Shown: positions 1-9,089, counted from the first letter of the stretch. The stretch is DNA of 64,000 nt from Saonia flava (GCF_011927795.1 NZ_JAATJJ010000001.1:372001-436000); one strand, 5' to 3'. Notes: generated by a model from the letters alone, not told the origin. Numbers and translations are program-made.

Positions 1-1881
1 TGTTATAGCATGAGCTGAATTAATCTTATAGGTTCTTTCCCCTATTGAACTACCATCAATAGATTTAAATAGAACCGCCCCATAGCCTACCTTAACAGCA
101 TGCCCTAAATTAAATCCAATTCCAGTGTAAAGTGAAAAAGTGTCACCAACAAGATGCTCCCTTCTCTCCCCTTTGGTTAGTTCAGAAGCGAAAACCGGAA
201 CACCAAGTTGAAAACTTAAAAATTTCTCCCAACCCCTAATCTTCCAAAATTTGCTATTCTCATTTGTTGAGCGTATTTGGAAATCAACTCCTGTATAAGG
301 TGCGAATCCAGAAAAATCACCCTTGGCAGAAGTATAATAAACAAAACCAGCACTTTGCTTAATAATTCCACTGCTTCTTGTTAAGAACTGGTATGAAAAA
401 GTGCCTTTTTCCAAAGACTGGGTTTGAAGCCCATATGGAATATTCATAGAATTTATTAAACTATTAACCTTGGTTTCCGCATCAACTCTTTTTGCCAATG
501 TGTCCCTATTCTGTGATAGCACATTAATTAAATTTGAAAAATAGCTGTCAAAGTTTCTGTAATTATCACTCTCTGCCTCAGCTAATAAAAATAGGGCCTG
601 TTGGGATTTGTTAGCTATATTGAGATGTTCGGCAATAGTAGTAAGTTGATTAGTCAAATCACTTTTTGGTTTAAAGTCAATTTTTAATACATCTTTATCA
701 TCTTCAATGAGTTTGTATTTACCCCTGATAATACTATCTCCGTGATTTTTAAACTGAGATAAGACTGCATTGACAATCTTGAATTCCTTGTTGAACTCAT
801 TTGGCACATAAGTGAAAATGGAATCCGGACGGGTATTATTTTTAAGAGAAGAAATGGGATATTTAAATGGCCCGGGGAAAGTTTTGAAACTATCTAAACC
901 AATAAGCTCTAGTTTCTTTTTGTTAATTGCCAACAGACTATCTATCTTTTTTTCTTTAGCATTGGCAAATGCTTTCTCAAATGTTTTGGCAGGGATTACA
1001 AACTTAATTTCTTCTTTTTTTTGTTTAAAAGCATCATTTTCTTTCTTTATACCATTTAAATCTAACTTTACACGACGATTTGAATTTTTAGGAAGATATT
1101 TTAAGGGTATTACGACTACTTCCTTCTTCTCGACAGCACCACATTCCAAATATTTTTCTACTAGCGTCTTTAATGTTTTGGTTTTCTTACTTTCATTGAC
1201 GGCTAGAATCAGATAATTCTTGTTAGGTCTTAAGGGTGGGACGACTACCGTTAATGTGTCTTTATTTCTACTTTCTATTTCTAAAGGAGAAAGTTCAAAT
1301 TGTTTCTTTGCTTCACTTATGTATCCTTTAGAATCAGTATTTAAACTATCTAAAAACTTTTGATGTTTGAGATATTGTGTTATTCTCAGTTCATATACTC
1401 TATTCTCACATTTTAGCTGTTCGATTTTATCTTTCTCTTCTTCGCTACTTATTCTTTTTTCATTCTCTTCTTTGGATTTTTTCCATGATCTGAGCGAATC
1501 GGCATAGGCTTTTAAGTGTTCTTTAGATTTCAGGATATCCTTATTTAACTTACTTATTATTAGGTTTTTTGAGTTTGGTGATTGCCCTAAACGGTAGAAT
1601 GATGTCTGGTTGTCAAAAACTACCTTTCGCTTATTGTTTAGTCTGACTAGATATACCCATTTGACTCTGGCCGTTTCTGAGTCAACCAAGTTCAAAGAGA
1701 AATCTAAATCATATGGTAATATTTGTGTTTGTGTTGTGTCTAAAGTAAAGTTTGACTCCAACTTTTTTTGGGCTGTCAAGTGATTAGAACCTATAAAGGT
1801 GCAGATTAATATCAATGATAATCTAAAAACCACATTTTTCTTGTAATTAAAAAATAGAGGTTTCAGATCTTTATATTTCAT
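1..1881 (-). CDS. large exported protein of unknown function, C-terminus cut off by window edge
   Basis: An uninterrupted frame of 627 codons runs from an ATG at 1881 off the left edge, so the stop codon is not in the window. The N-terminus has a basic stretch, a hydrophobic core and an Ala-Gln cleavage-like site near residue 37 (LICTFIGSNHLTAQ), consistent with export. Residues about 105-180 are Lys/Glu-rich and likely coiled coil. The last visible ~110 residues alternate aromatic and polar positions (GFVYYTSAKGDFSGF, FSLYTGIGFNLG), as in an outer-membrane barrel or beta-rich domain. I do not recognise the family. Its promoter region carries a TACCC palindrome and a 23-bp element also found upstream of the patatin gene at 34392. 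Confidence 0.85.
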   Translation of the reverse strand, partial: MKYKDLKPLFFNYKKNVVFRLSLILICTFIGSNHLTAQKKLESNFTLDTTQTQILPYDLDFSLNLVDSETARVKWVYLVRLNNKRKVVFDNQTSFYRLGQSPNSKNLIISKLNKDILKSKEHLKAYADSLRSWKKSKEENEKRISSEEEKDKIEQLKCENRVYELRITQYLKHQKFLDSLNTDSKGYISEAKKQFELSPLEIESRNKDTLTVVVPPLRPNKNYLILAVNESKKTKTLKTLVEKYLECGAVEKKEVVVIPLKYLPKNSNRRVKLDLNGIKKENDAFKQKKEEIKFVIPAKTFEKAFANAKEKKIDSLLAINKKKLELIGLDSFKTFPGPFKYPISSLKNNTRPDSIFTYVPNEFNKEFKIVNAVLSQFKNHGDSIIRGKYKLIEDDKDVLKIDFKPKSDLTNQLTTIAEHLNIANKSQQALFLLAEAESDNYRNFDSYFSNLINVLSQNRDTLAKRVDAETKVNSLINSMNIPYGLQTQSLEKGTFSYQFLTRSSGIIKQSAGFVYYTSAKGDFSGFAPYTGVDFQIRSTNENSKFWKIRGWEKFLSFQLGVPVFASELTKGERREHLVGDTFSLYTGIGFNLGHAVKVGYGAVLFKSIDGSSIGERTYKINSAHAIT

Positions 1882-1931
1882 TATTATGGCTTTACCTATT
1901 GATAAAATTCAAACATTGGTATACATATATC

Positions 1932-1951
1932 AATACCCATTAGAGGGTATT
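1932..1951. promoter_or_regulatory. inverted repeat AATACCC-N6-GGGTATT
   Basis: A perfect 7-bp inverted repeat 50-70 bp upstream of the start at 1881. Read as heptamers it is TACCCAT-TA-GAGGGTA, which resembles the 7-2-7 arrangement bound by NarL/FixJ-type regulators. That family comparison is established knowledge; the link to the LuxR-type regulator at 37212 is inference. Similar TACCC motifs lie upstream of 32909 and 34777. Confidence 0.45.
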
Positions 1952-1975
1952 TTTAAATGGGGGGAATTAGTATGT

Positions 1976-1998
1976 TGTAGGAAGTCAATACTTTGGAG
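1976..1998 (-). repeat. 23-bp promoter element shared with 34472-34494
   Basis: This segment (plus strand begins TGTAGGAAGTCAAT and ends CTTTGGAG) matches 34472-34494 at 22 of 23 positions. In both places a G-run and an A/T-rich tract lie beside it, and it sits 95-117 bp upstream of a minus-strand gene start (80-102 bp in the other copy). Equal orientation and similar distance point to a shared regulatory or transcript-leader function rather than chance. Confidence 0.6.
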
Positions 1999-2190
1999 TT
2001 CTTAAATATAGAAAATGATTGTTAAAATCCATTATATAAAAACCTTAGAATTTTTATGGTTTTTATACCATTTCATACTCTTTTACCTACGAAATTATGC
2101 TGCTTCGACAAAACAGTATTTCATTTTCTTACAAATGGTCTTTTTAGTAGAAAAATTTAAAAGGAGATTTTATCAATTCATTCTTTGTTT

Positions 2191-2235
2191 TACCAAAGCT
2201 CAAGTTACCCTTCTACTTTGCTCAGGGTAAACTCC
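2191..2235. repeat. degenerate intergenic repeat, core only
   Basis: Contains ACCCTTCTACTTTGCTCAGG, a decayed form of the CCCTTCGACTTCGCTnAGGAC core seen at 3055 and related to cores at 17685 and 22860. It lies just beyond the 3' end of the DinB-like gene. Confidence 0.4.
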
Positions 2236-2304
2236 ACGCGGAACATTATAGTGCAAATTGGTATCTATCGTAAAATTGCAACTCTTTTTTTGAATTTTAT
2301 CGTT

Positions 2305-2868
2305 TTATTTGGGCAAGCGGTTCTTTATGGTTCCTATTTGCCCCATATGGTTGGCCGAATGTTCCATTACATGGTACCAGATATAGTGGTAGTTTAATCC
2401 CTCTTCTAAATTAGATGAAAACCAAACATCATCTTTGGTTTTGAGTCCATTTAAGGATTTTTCACGGACTTCATCCCATAAATCCAAATAATAGCTAATC
2501 GGCTTACCCCTATGTTTGCTTTTTACTTCTTCATTAAGTTCGCCTGCCCTACCAAATCTCATTTGCTCATCTTCTGTCCATTCCCTATCCTCCAATGTCG
2601 CTATCTGGTAATACGATTCGGTAGACACTAAATGCATGATCAATAATCCTATACTATTAGCATCAGCATCATATAAGAAATCTGTTTGTGATTGATCCAA
2701 GTCCTTAACTTGTTGGGTAATTCTGTCTTTTAAGTCTTCTAACATATAGACCATTTGACCAATCTGCGGTGAATACCCCTCAACCGATTTTAGTTCCCCT
2801 TGTGCGTTCAACAGTAGTATGGGTAATAAAAGCAGTAAAAGGCTGGTTTTTGTTTTCAAGGATTTCAT
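2305..2868 (-). CDS. exported DinB-like (DinB_2 fold) protein
   Basis: The 187 residues begin with a signal peptide (LLLLLLPILLLNAQG), followed by a four-helix DinB/YfiT-type domain. The conserved histidines expected for metal binding are visible: LLIMHLVSTE near residue 78, and WYHVMEHSANHMGQ near residue 168. The last segment is the family hallmark (His-x3-His-x3-His, near the C-terminus). DinB-family proteins include thiol-dependent transferases and many uncharacterised members. This copy is predicted to act outside the cytoplasm, which is less common for the fold. It stands alone with more than 200 bp on either side. Substrate unknown. Confidence 0.8.
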   Translation of the reverse strand: MKSLKTKTSLLLLLLPILLLNAQGELKSVEGYSPQIGQMVYMLEDLKDRITQQVKDLDQSQTDFLYDADANSIGLLIMHLVSTESYYQIATLEDREWTEDEQMRFGRAGELNEEVKSKHRGKPISYYLDLWDEVREKSLNGLKTKDDVWFSSNLEEGLNYHYIWYHVMEHSANHMGQIGTIKNRLPK

Positions 2869-3026
2869 AGTATTGTGTTCAAATTAATATACTAATATGG
2901 AAAGATATTGAAAGTTACTATTTCTGATTATCTATTATTTTGCAGAAGGTAATTAATTAAATAAAAATATCACCAATTATAAGGTTCTTTGACAGGGTTT
3001 TAACATTGTATAGATTACCTCTATCC

Positions 3027-3112
3027 CATTCCATACACATTGCACTCCCTCCTTTCCCTTCGACTTCGCTAAGGACAAGCTAAGCTCGTTTAACAAGTGT
3101 TTATTCACTTTG
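3027..3112. repeat. intergenic repeat family, near full-length copy
   Basis: The element runs from CATTCCATACACATTGCACT through the core CCTTCGACTTCGCTAAGGAC to AACAAGTGTTTATTCACTTTG. All three blocks recur in the same order at 17661-17744 and partly at 22657-22722. The core is palindrome-like, as in REP-type sequences. It overlaps the last codons of the small frame ending at 3101. Confidence 0.55.
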
Positions 3113-3280
3113 TATGATTTCACTAGGTATTGTATCTGATACTTTTACGTGTGTAGTACCAGCCTCTATTTTTAATCGTTTTAATTCGCTACTAAATGGA
3201 ATGTTTGGAAGCGTGCCAATTACAAATAAAACAACTACAACTATTGCGGTTTTAAAGCGGTCATAGTTGTTTGTTACCAT
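3101..3280 (-). CDS. small single-pass membrane protein, hypothetical
   Basis: From the ATG at 3280 this is a 59-residue protein with one hydrophobic segment (TAIVVVVLFVIGTLP) and a polar C-terminal tail. A further in-frame ATG lies at 3298. Either start overlaps the 3' end of the DUF6624 gene (stop at 3261), which suggests translational coupling. The C-terminus falls inside the intergenic repeat at 3027, so the frame may have been shortened or created by it. No family recognised. Confidence 0.4.
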   Translation of the reverse strand: MVTNNYDRFKTAIVVVVLFVIGTLPNIPFSSELKRLKIEAGTTHVKVSDTIPSEIIQSE

Positions 3281-3947
3281 TTTGCTTTGCCAATTCAAAT
3301 TCTTTTGTTCTCTTTATTTGCTCTTCGAGATTCCATTCAAAATCAAATCTATTCTTAAGGAATACAGCAATTGAATCCAATCCAATTTCAGTTCTTCTTT
3401 TATCTATATTTTCTGGGTCATAAACGGGCCATAAATTAAAACTCTTGGTTTCTGGATAGTATTTCATCTGTCCTCCATAGATTTGTAAATCTCCTCGTTC
3501 AGTGGCAATTCTGTCTTCCGCTCTAACCAAAAAACGAGGTTCTAATTTTTTGTCTTTTACAGCCTGACTCATCATGGGGAGGTATTGAATTCGAACTTCA
3601 TTATCTGAATGTTGAATAACGTTGCATAGGGTCCAATTGCCACGCTCTCCCGACATTTCTTTTGTTGGCCAGCCATATGTATCAAGAATTCCTTTTACTT
3701 TTTTTTCATTAATTATGTGATTCTTATCAATAATTAATTGTTGTTCTTTCACTAAATCATGATCAACTCCATAAAGAGCAATTATGGAATCTCTAGATCT
3801 GATAGGATGCTGCTCTGCTGCCCAAATGGTGTCAAGAACAGCAATCAGGTTTTGTTGATTTTTCGAAGATGTCGATATTTCTTTTGACTTGGTTCTATTA
3901 GAACAACTCATCGTTATTAGTAAACTAAATAATACGGTATATTTCAT
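3261..3947 (-). CDS. DUF6624-family lipoprotein
   Basis: A lipobox-like N-terminus (LLITMSCSN, Cys 15) predicts a membrane-anchored lipoprotein. The body matches the DUF6624 pattern: ILDTYGWPTKEMSGERGNW near residue 90, QHSDNEVRIQYLPMM near 112, then an EDRIATERGDLQIYGGQ segment and the ending DPENIDKRRTEIGLD. These motifs (YGWP, LQHAD-like, EDR, QxYGTQ-like, DPEnvdeRR) are characteristic, but no biochemical role is established. It starts 9 bp after the PD40 gene ends, so the two probably share a transcript. Confidence 0.75.
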   Translation of the reverse strand: MKYTVLFSLLITMSCSNRTKSKEISTSSKNQQNLIAVLDTIWAAEQHPIRSRDSIIALYGVDHDLVKEQQLIIDKNHIINEKKVKGILDTYGWPTKEMSGERGNWTLCNVIQHSDNEVRIQYLPMMSQAVKDKKLEPRFLVRAEDRIATERGDLQIYGGQMKYYPETKSFNLWPVYDPENIDKRRTEIGLDSIAVFLKNRFDFEWNLEEQIKRTKEFELAKQNGNKQL

Positions 3948-3956
3948 TGGTTTTAA

Positions 3957-4868
3957 TTATTGATTAGTATCCTTAGGTCTTAACGCCTCAATGATTGTGG
4001 CATCTACCCAAAAAATATCTACATTTTCAAAATCGTCTGTACCTACATTTCTACTAAAGAAAAGATATTTACCATCTGGGGTGATACTTGCAGAAGCTTC
4101 CCAAGCGTTGGTGTTTATTTTATCTCCCAAATTAATACTATTGCCCCAAGTGCCATTTTTTTGTTTAAAACTGATGTAAATATCAGAATCTCCGAAACCA
4201 TCTTCCCTTTCAGCATCAAATAATAAATACGATTCATCTGGGGCAATAAATGGATGGCTTAAAAAAGTTCCAGTGTTTATTGCTTTGGGTAAAGCTGTAG
4301 GTGCTTCATGCTTGCCATTTATTAAACGCGAGTAGTGAATTGGAAAAGTGGAATCATTCTCTTTATAGGTATCAAAATAATACGTACCATTCGCTGAAGA
4401 CGAAAGCCTCATAATATACATAGAATCATTACTTACCGTAGGAGGTTCAAGGCTTTGTAATTCTGACCATCCAGATTCCGTTCTTTTTAGATATTTGTCA
4501 CCTAAATGCATGGTTTGTCCATCTGGGGATATTACAGGTCGTCCTATCCATGGAGATGCTATTTCTGATTTTTCCCATTTCCCATTTGTTTCATTGTATT
4601 TGTATTCGTAAAAAGCTGACTTTTTATGTTCTTCTCCTCTTCTTATAAAATAAAACGCCTTCATATCTTTAGAAAATGCACCATCGTATTCATAAATTTC
4701 AGTAGAAATTAACCCTGGAGCAAAAGGAATGGGTGTTAAATTTGGTGGGGTTTGTCCTAAGTATGCGTTTTTAAAGGTTGGTGGAATGTTAGCTTTCGTC
4801 TTTTCTGTTTTACAAGCATACAGCAAAACAAACCATATAAGTGTCGATATAAAATATGTTTTTTTCAT
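3957..4868 (-). CDS. PD40/WD40-like beta-propeller lipoprotein
   Basis: Cys 19 in VLLYACKTE predicts a lipoprotein of 303 residues. TolB-type propeller blades are visible from the repeated ISPDGQTMHL, IAPDESYLLFDA and ITPDGKYLFFSRN motifs and the blade strand SDIYISFKQKNGTWG. Such proteins are envelope scaffolds or binding proteins; some Bacteroidota ones occur near peptidases. A diverged copy of its last 59 codons lies at 29006-29185, so this gene was duplicated in the past. Its downstream partner is the DUF6624 lipoprotein. Confidence 0.8.
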   Translation of the reverse strand: MKKTYFISTLIWFVLLYACKTEKTKANIPPTFKNAYLGQTPPNLTPIPFAPGLISTEIYEYDGAFSKDMKAFYFIRRGEEHKKSAFYEYKYNETNGKWEKSEIASPWIGRPVISPDGQTMHLGDKYLKRTESGWSELQSLEPPTVSNDSMYIMRLSSSANGTYYFDTYKENDSTFPIHYSRLINGKHEAPTALPKAINTGTFLSHPFIAPDESYLLFDAEREDGFGDSDIYISFKQKNGTWGNSINLGDKINTNAWEASASITPDGKYLFFSRNVGTDDFENVDIFWVDATIIEALRPKDTNQ

Positions 4869-4973
4869 TTTTAAGCTATATTTTGGTTTTGCCTGAACAA
4901 GTTAAAACTAGAAATAAACTGGGAAATAAGATGTTATTCAAATTTCAATTAATTATTATTTTTTCTTATTTAC

Positions 4974-5645
4974 TTAGTTTTTTTGAGCAAACGATGGATG
5001 TGGTTGACGAATCATTGCTATGCCAATCCATATAAACCAAACGATCTGACTAATTCCAAAAATTTCTTTGAATACCTCGAAAGGTAAAATAGTTAGAATG
5101 CCTGCAAGCGCTACAAGTAGGCCTAATAGGTTCAATGGTTTTGAGAAAAACGAATATTTAAAGGTTGCCATACTTAAAAGTAATACCCAAACACCACCAA
5201 CAATTTCGTTGCCTCCACCAAGTCCTTCCGAAACAATACCAACACTTTTCCAAATTGATATAGCCTTTTGTGGCTCCTCAATACCCATTTCAATTACGGA
5301 ATTAAGTCCAATATTTGCAATCATTCCACTGGCTATAACTAAGCCAACCCAGATTATTCCAAAAACAGAGGCCAGTATCGAAAGATTGGGCAAATACTCT
5401 TTTATTTTTTGGTGTATTGCAACAACTACTACTGCTAGTAAAATTCCAAATAAAACATAACTTATCAAGTTTATTGTTGATAGCATTATGTAGTTATCGG
5501 ACAAGAAATGTACCCTTTCCATGTCTGTTGCGTCTGCTTTTGGATAATCTAATATTCCACCATAAACTATAAACGCTAGGATGTAGATTAATCCAAGTGA
5601 AATTGAGCAAAATCCACCGAGCTTTTGAAATGTTTTTGTGTTCAT
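4974..5645 (-). CDS. DUF4386-like integral membrane protein
   Basis: The 223 residues contain about six hydrophobic segments, beginning with GGFCSISLGLIYILAFIVYG and ending with IVWFIWIGIAMIRQP. Length and layout, including a loop with HFLSDNYIMLSTINLISYVLFG, fit the DUF4386 family of inner-membrane proteins of unknown function. No catalytic motif is evident. It lies 65 bp downstream of the beta-barrel gene in the same direction. Confidence 0.65.
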   Translation of the reverse strand: MNTKTFQKLGGFCSISLGLIYILAFIVYGGILDYPKADATDMERVHFLSDNYIMLSTINLISYVLFGILLAVVVVAIHQKIKEYLPNLSILASVFGIIWVGLVIASGMIANIGLNSVIEMGIEEPQKAISIWKSVGIVSEGLGGGNEIVGGVWVLLLSMATFKYSFFSKPLNLLGLLVALAGILTILPFEVFKEIFGISQIVWFIWIGIAMIRQPHPSFAQKN

Positions 5646-5710
5646 AATTGTAAAGAGTTTCTTTTTAATAGGTTTGTGAATAAGGGAAAAATCATTTTTT
5701 ATAATAAAGC

Positions 5711-6328
5711 TTAAAACCAGCTAAACCCTATTCCAACATTAAAGAGTACTGCATCTCTATGTGCGTCACCTTCTAAAGACGCACGACCCAAAACTAGTTT
5801 AGACTGAATATTAAGCGCAAAATTTTTCTTTTTGTAAATTTCGTAACCTGTACTGGCCATAACAGCACAACCAAAGTTCCAATCGTCATTTACATCGTCT
5901 TCAATATCATACAGTGCTGGCGAATCTATTGCTAAACCAATTCCGCCATGAATCCACCAACGATCTTTTACCCAATATTGTAGCGATGGGATAAAACCTC
6001 CAAAATGCCTGTCATTATCCTGAAATTTGTATATGTTTCCTGGCATAGCCGCAGTAATGGCAAGATTTTCATTTAACATATAGCCCAACTTTAAATCTGG
6101 AAAAACGAAGGTTCCTTGGGAGTTGTCGAATGTTTGAAAACCAGCACTATCTTCTAAACTGATAATACCTCCACCTACTACAATTTCGAAGATAAAACCA
6201 TCTCTTTGGGTTGTTGTTTCAGGATTTGTGTTTTGTGCGTAGGTTATACCAGATGATAATGCAAAGGCAACACAAGCCATTCTTGATACCATTTGTTTTT
6301 TGATTGTTGTCATTTTAATTTTTTTCAT
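5711..6328 (-). CDS. outer-membrane beta-barrel protein
   Basis: A signal peptide (MACVAFALSSGITYAQ) precedes alternating amphipathic strands such as GFIFEIVVGGGIISLED, LKLGYMLNENLAITAAMPG and WWIHGGIGLAIDS, and the protein ends in a terminal aromatic (VGIGFSWF), as is usual for small barrels. The listed start is ATG 6328; internal Met codons at residues 6, 13 and 18 are alternatives. The leader just upstream is shared exactly over 18 bp with that of the ABC ATPase gene at 15932. Function unknown. Confidence 0.7.
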   Translation of the reverse strand: MKKIKMTTIKKQMVSRMACVAFALSSGITYAQNTNPETTTQRDGFIFEIVVGGGIISLEDSAGFQTFDNSQGTFVFPDLKLGYMLNENLAITAAMPGNIYKFQDNDRHFGGFIPSLQYWVKDRWWIHGGIGLAIDSPALYDIEDDVNDDWNFGCAVMASTGYEIYKKKNFALNIQSKLVLGRASLEGDAHRDAVLFNVGIGFSWF

Positions 6329-6330
6329 GA

Positions 6331-6348
6331 TTGTTCGTTTTTTGATTG
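6331..6348 (-). promoter_or_regulatory. 18-bp leader sequence identical to 15935-15952
   Basis: On the coding strand the sequence is CAATCAAAAAACGAACAA, placed 2 nt before the ATG at 6328. The same 18 bp stands 2 nt before the ATG at 15932. A-rich, Shine-Dalgarno-free leaders are normal in this phylum, but exact identity at identical spacing is unusual. Common recombination, shared translation enhancement or chance are all possible. Confidence 0.45.
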
Positions 6349-6535
6349 TTTTGATTGATAATTTCTATGTGTAATTGAATTCATTATTAAGTTTAGCCGA
6401 ATAATGATATTGCGTTATATGCTGCAAATGTGTATTAGCTTTCGGTAAATATTAAACACGAATTACTGAACTGTTGAATAGTATGGATGAATTGTTTTAT
6501 ATCTTTAAATACAGCTAATTTCTAAAGGGAAGTTA

Positions 6536-8368
6536 TTATTTAACAGACGCAGGTGTAATGCTTTTAGCAACCGGAAAATGAATATAACTATCGGTATACC
6601 ATTTAATTTTTAAGGGCGTTGTAGCATCTTTAATGGTTTCTTCACTCACATCTTTTCCGGTACCATAATTTATTTGCGAAAACGGATGTTTAATTCCATT
6701 TACTAGTACCACAATTCTACTTCCCTTTTTAATTATTTTACTGGTCATTCTAAAATTATGAATGGGAATTGAGGTCTTTTTATTTGGAGTCAATACGTTT
6801 CTATTTTCTATATCCTTAGCCATACTTGCTCTTGTTGTAAACGGCAGTGTTAAGCTAAAAAAGGTTCCGTCAGCCGTTTGTTCGTAGAGTAAAACGTTAC
6901 AATCAAAATCTTTTTTATTGATGGACACGTTTAAAACACCGCGTACTGCTCCACTTAGTTCTACATCCTCATCGAAGGGTGCTGTGGCAAATGAGAATCC
7001 TTGACCAACAGTTAGAGTTTCCGAGACAATAGTAGGATTTCCACTTAAATTCCAAGAAAATTGACTGCGATCAGCAAAATCTATCTCTTGTTCTAAATAC
7101 CCTGTTGCATCAGAACTATCGGATAAACTAAAGTGTTCGTTTACCCCAAGATTTCCTGTATTATAGGTAGATTTAAACGCCACACCAGAACGTTGTTTAC
7201 TCAAATACACCTTTAGCGTGTCAGTAGCAATTTTATCGAGCGATGCAACATGTTTCCACCTATTTGAACCCATAACTTGATAATTGATTTTATCCTTTAA
7301 CAAAGCAGGTTTATGAGCTCCTTTAAAAATGTAGTCGAACCAATCAAAAATCAAATTCTTGATATTTACCTGCGCTACAGGGTCTATGGTATACCCCAAA
7401 ATGTTCTTTTCGGGAAGTTCTTGCGCCCCAAAATGTGAATAAGGCCCGATCAAAAGAAAATGTTCTGCGTTTGTATTGAATTGATAATGGGATTTTAAAT
7501 AGTGCATAGTTCCAAACTGTCCGCCATCATAATAACCCGTAGTGCTTAAGATGGGAATATTAATTTTGGAAAAATCCGCTTTATACAGTGTCATATTTTT
7601 CCAATATTCATCAAATGTTGGATGCTCCAGTTTTTGATTGAATCCTGAATTTGGCGTACCATCCAAACTGTCCAAATGCTTATAAGCCACTCCTTTTTTA
7701 TACCATTCGAAATACAAATCATTCCAACGTTTTCCGTTATTATAAGAAACAGTATCAAGGGTTTTGTTATTCGTTACATAATGCCACCAAGGATAATGAA
7801 AGTTAAAATAAACGCCGTTTTCCATGGGTTCGGCAATACCTGGAGCCGCAGCAACAGACGGAACAATAGTTTTTAACGCTGGATGTACCTTTTCTTTCAT
7901 AGAAGCCCACTGAACAAAACCTACATAGCTACCACCATACATACCAACTTCATTGTTGCTCCACTCCTGCTCTGTAATCCAATCAATGACATCGTACACA
8001 TCCTTACCTTCATGAACATAGGGAGTTATTTCATCTGGACTTAAGTTTTTACCTCTTGTATAAGATACAATGCCCACATATCCCTTATCGGCTGCCTCAT
8101 AAGCTCTATTGATGTCTTTCTTACGCGTATATATGGTATGGAATAATATAGCAGGTTGTGGTTCTTCTATAGCTTTACTTCTAACTATTAGTGCAGATAT
8201 TTTAGCACCGTCCCTAGTTGAAATTAAAACAGAATCTTGTACCAAATACTCTTTGCCTTCCCTACTAACAGTTCTTGGCTCTTGCTGCACTTCTTTTATA
8301 GGATTGCAAGAAACTAATGCTACTAACAGCAGGAAAAATGATGCCTTTAAACTTTGAATTGATTTCAT
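6536..8368 (-). CDS. CocE/NonD-family (S15-like) alpha/beta hydrolase lipoprotein
   Basis: Residues 1-21 form a lipoprotein signal (LLLVALVSC). The hydrolase domain follows, with the nucleophile elbow GGSYVGFVQW (Ser 147), a cap region, an acid region after STTGYYDGGQ and a histidine in GPYSHFGAQ. The C-terminal ~200 residues (from about 400) form the jelly-roll domain typical of X-Pro dipeptidyl peptidase-like proteins, ending with IVVLVNGIKHPF. Family members hydrolyse acyl, amide or peptide bonds; the substrate here is unknown. It starts 12 bp after the lipoprotein gene 8381-8992, so the two likely form an operon exposed at the envelope. Confidence 0.85.
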   Translation of the reverse strand: MKSIQSLKASFFLLLVALVSCNPIKEVQQEPRTVSREGKEYLVQDSVLISTRDGAKISALIVRSKAIEEPQPAILFHTIYTRKKDINRAYEAADKGYVGIVSYTRGKNLSPDEITPYVHEGKDVYDVIDWITEQEWSNNEVGMYGGSYVGFVQWASMKEKVHPALKTIVPSVAAAPGIAEPMENGVYFNFHYPWWHYVTNNKTLDTVSYNNGKRWNDLYFEWYKKGVAYKHLDSLDGTPNSGFNQKLEHPTFDEYWKNMTLYKADFSKINIPILSTTGYYDGGQFGTMHYLKSHYQFNTNAEHFLLIGPYSHFGAQELPEKNILGYTIDPVAQVNIKNLIFDWFDYIFKGAHKPALLKDKINYQVMGSNRWKHVASLDKIATDTLKVYLSKQRSGVAFKSTYNTGNLGVNEHFSLSDSSDATGYLEQEIDFADRSQFSWNLSGNPTIVSETLTVGQGFSFATAPFDEDVELSGAVRGVLNVSINKKDFDCNVLLYEQTADGTFFSLTLPFTTRASMAKDIENRNVLTPNKKTSIPIHNFRMTSKIIKKGSRIVVLVNGIKHPFSQINYGTGKDVSEETIKDATTPLKIKWYTDSYIHFPVAKSITPASVK

Positions 8369-8380
8369 GTAATAAGTGCT

Positions 8381-8992
8381 TTATTTTGAATACTCAATTA
8401 ACTCTTCGCTATAGGAAAAACCATCTTGAATTTGAGTCATTTTTATAAAATTCTTAATTTCTGGAGCATACAACCATACTTCATCTGTTTTGGCACTGTA
8501 CCCTCTAGAATTCGTAATTTCACCCTTATACTCAATGGTATAGGCCATAAAGGTACCTGCGTCTACTGTTTCTTCATTAAAAGATAACACTTCTACATCT
8601 TGACTTTGTTTTCCTGTGGTACCATCTTGACTTGTCCAGTTTTTTTCATATTTCCATTTTTTACCTACCTCTAAAGGCCACTTATATTTTGAGGTTGTAC
8701 TGTCTTCCGGTTTTACGATTTCAGATACCAAAACAGTATCCTTTCCTATGGTCATTCCTAGTGCTCCATTAACATCAACAATTTTTCTGGTGTCAGTTCC
8801 ATTAGAACGGACTTCTCCTTCATCAGAAACGCCTTTGTATTTCCATACCCATTTCTCTCCTAGTGTATAATTGGACAATACGGGTTGTTTGGTCACTATG
8901 GTTTCCGGAATGTTCTGGCAAGATGCAAAAAACGATAACGTTAAAATCAATACCAATTTAATTGCGTTATGTAGCACTGTACTAATTATCAT
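8381..8992 (-). CDS. hypothetical lipoprotein
   Basis: The signal segment LVLILTLSFFASCQN gives a lipobox Cys near residue 25. The rest is beta-rich, with regularly spaced Trp and Tyr (GEKWVWKYKG, WPLEVGKKWKYEKNW, TDEVWLYAPEIKNF). This resembles DUF3108-like proteins measuring 'fully extended' beta folds, but I cannot assign a family. The gene lies just downstream of the LytS/LytTR operon and carries the same 17-bp box in its promoter region, so it is a candidate target of that system. CocE-type hydrolase follows after 12 bp. Confidence 0.7.
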   Translation of the reverse strand: MIISTVLHNAIKLVLILTLSFFASCQNIPETIVTKQPVLSNYTLGEKWVWKYKGVSDEGEVRSNGTDTRKIVDVNGALGMTIGKDTVLVSEIVKPEDSTTSKYKWPLEVGKKWKYEKNWTSQDGTTGKQSQDVEVLSFNEETVDAGTFMAYTIEYKGEITNSRGYSAKTDEVWLYAPEIKNFIKMTQIQDGFSYSEELIEYSK

Positions 8993-9052
8993 AATAGTAG
9001 TTTTAAAGATTTATGATACAAATTAAAGTCAGATACTATTCTCAAAAAACAA

Positions 9053-9089
9053 AAAGTACAGGAGCGTAAAGAAACTTAATTGAACGTAA
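9053..9089 (-). promoter_or_regulatory. candidate LytTR operator upstream of the 8992 gene
   Basis: The coding-strand sequence TTACGCTCCTGTACTTT (9069-9053) is repeated exactly at 10962-10946, upstream of the LytS-type kinase gene. A second TTACG occurs 20 bp further upstream (9089-9085), giving two direct half-sites about two helical turns apart, as LytTR regulators prefer. Assignment to the adjacent regulator is inference. Confidence 0.5.

Larger units (their letters stand above)
1882..2304. other. 423-bp intergenic region, promoter side of the left-edge gene
   Basis: No convincing gene lies here. Two short plus-strand frames (about 2015-2230 and 2185-2397) have no recognisable features, and the second runs antisense into the DinB-like gene. 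The region holds the palindrome at 1932, the shared 23-bp element at 1976 and a degenerate copy of the intergenic repeat family at about 2191. Confidence 0.6.

Noticed and set aside
2015-2397. Two overlapping plus-strand frames of about 70 codons
   Set aside because: No domain, no promoter or coding-like composition; one runs antisense into the DinB-like gene and the region contains repeat debris.
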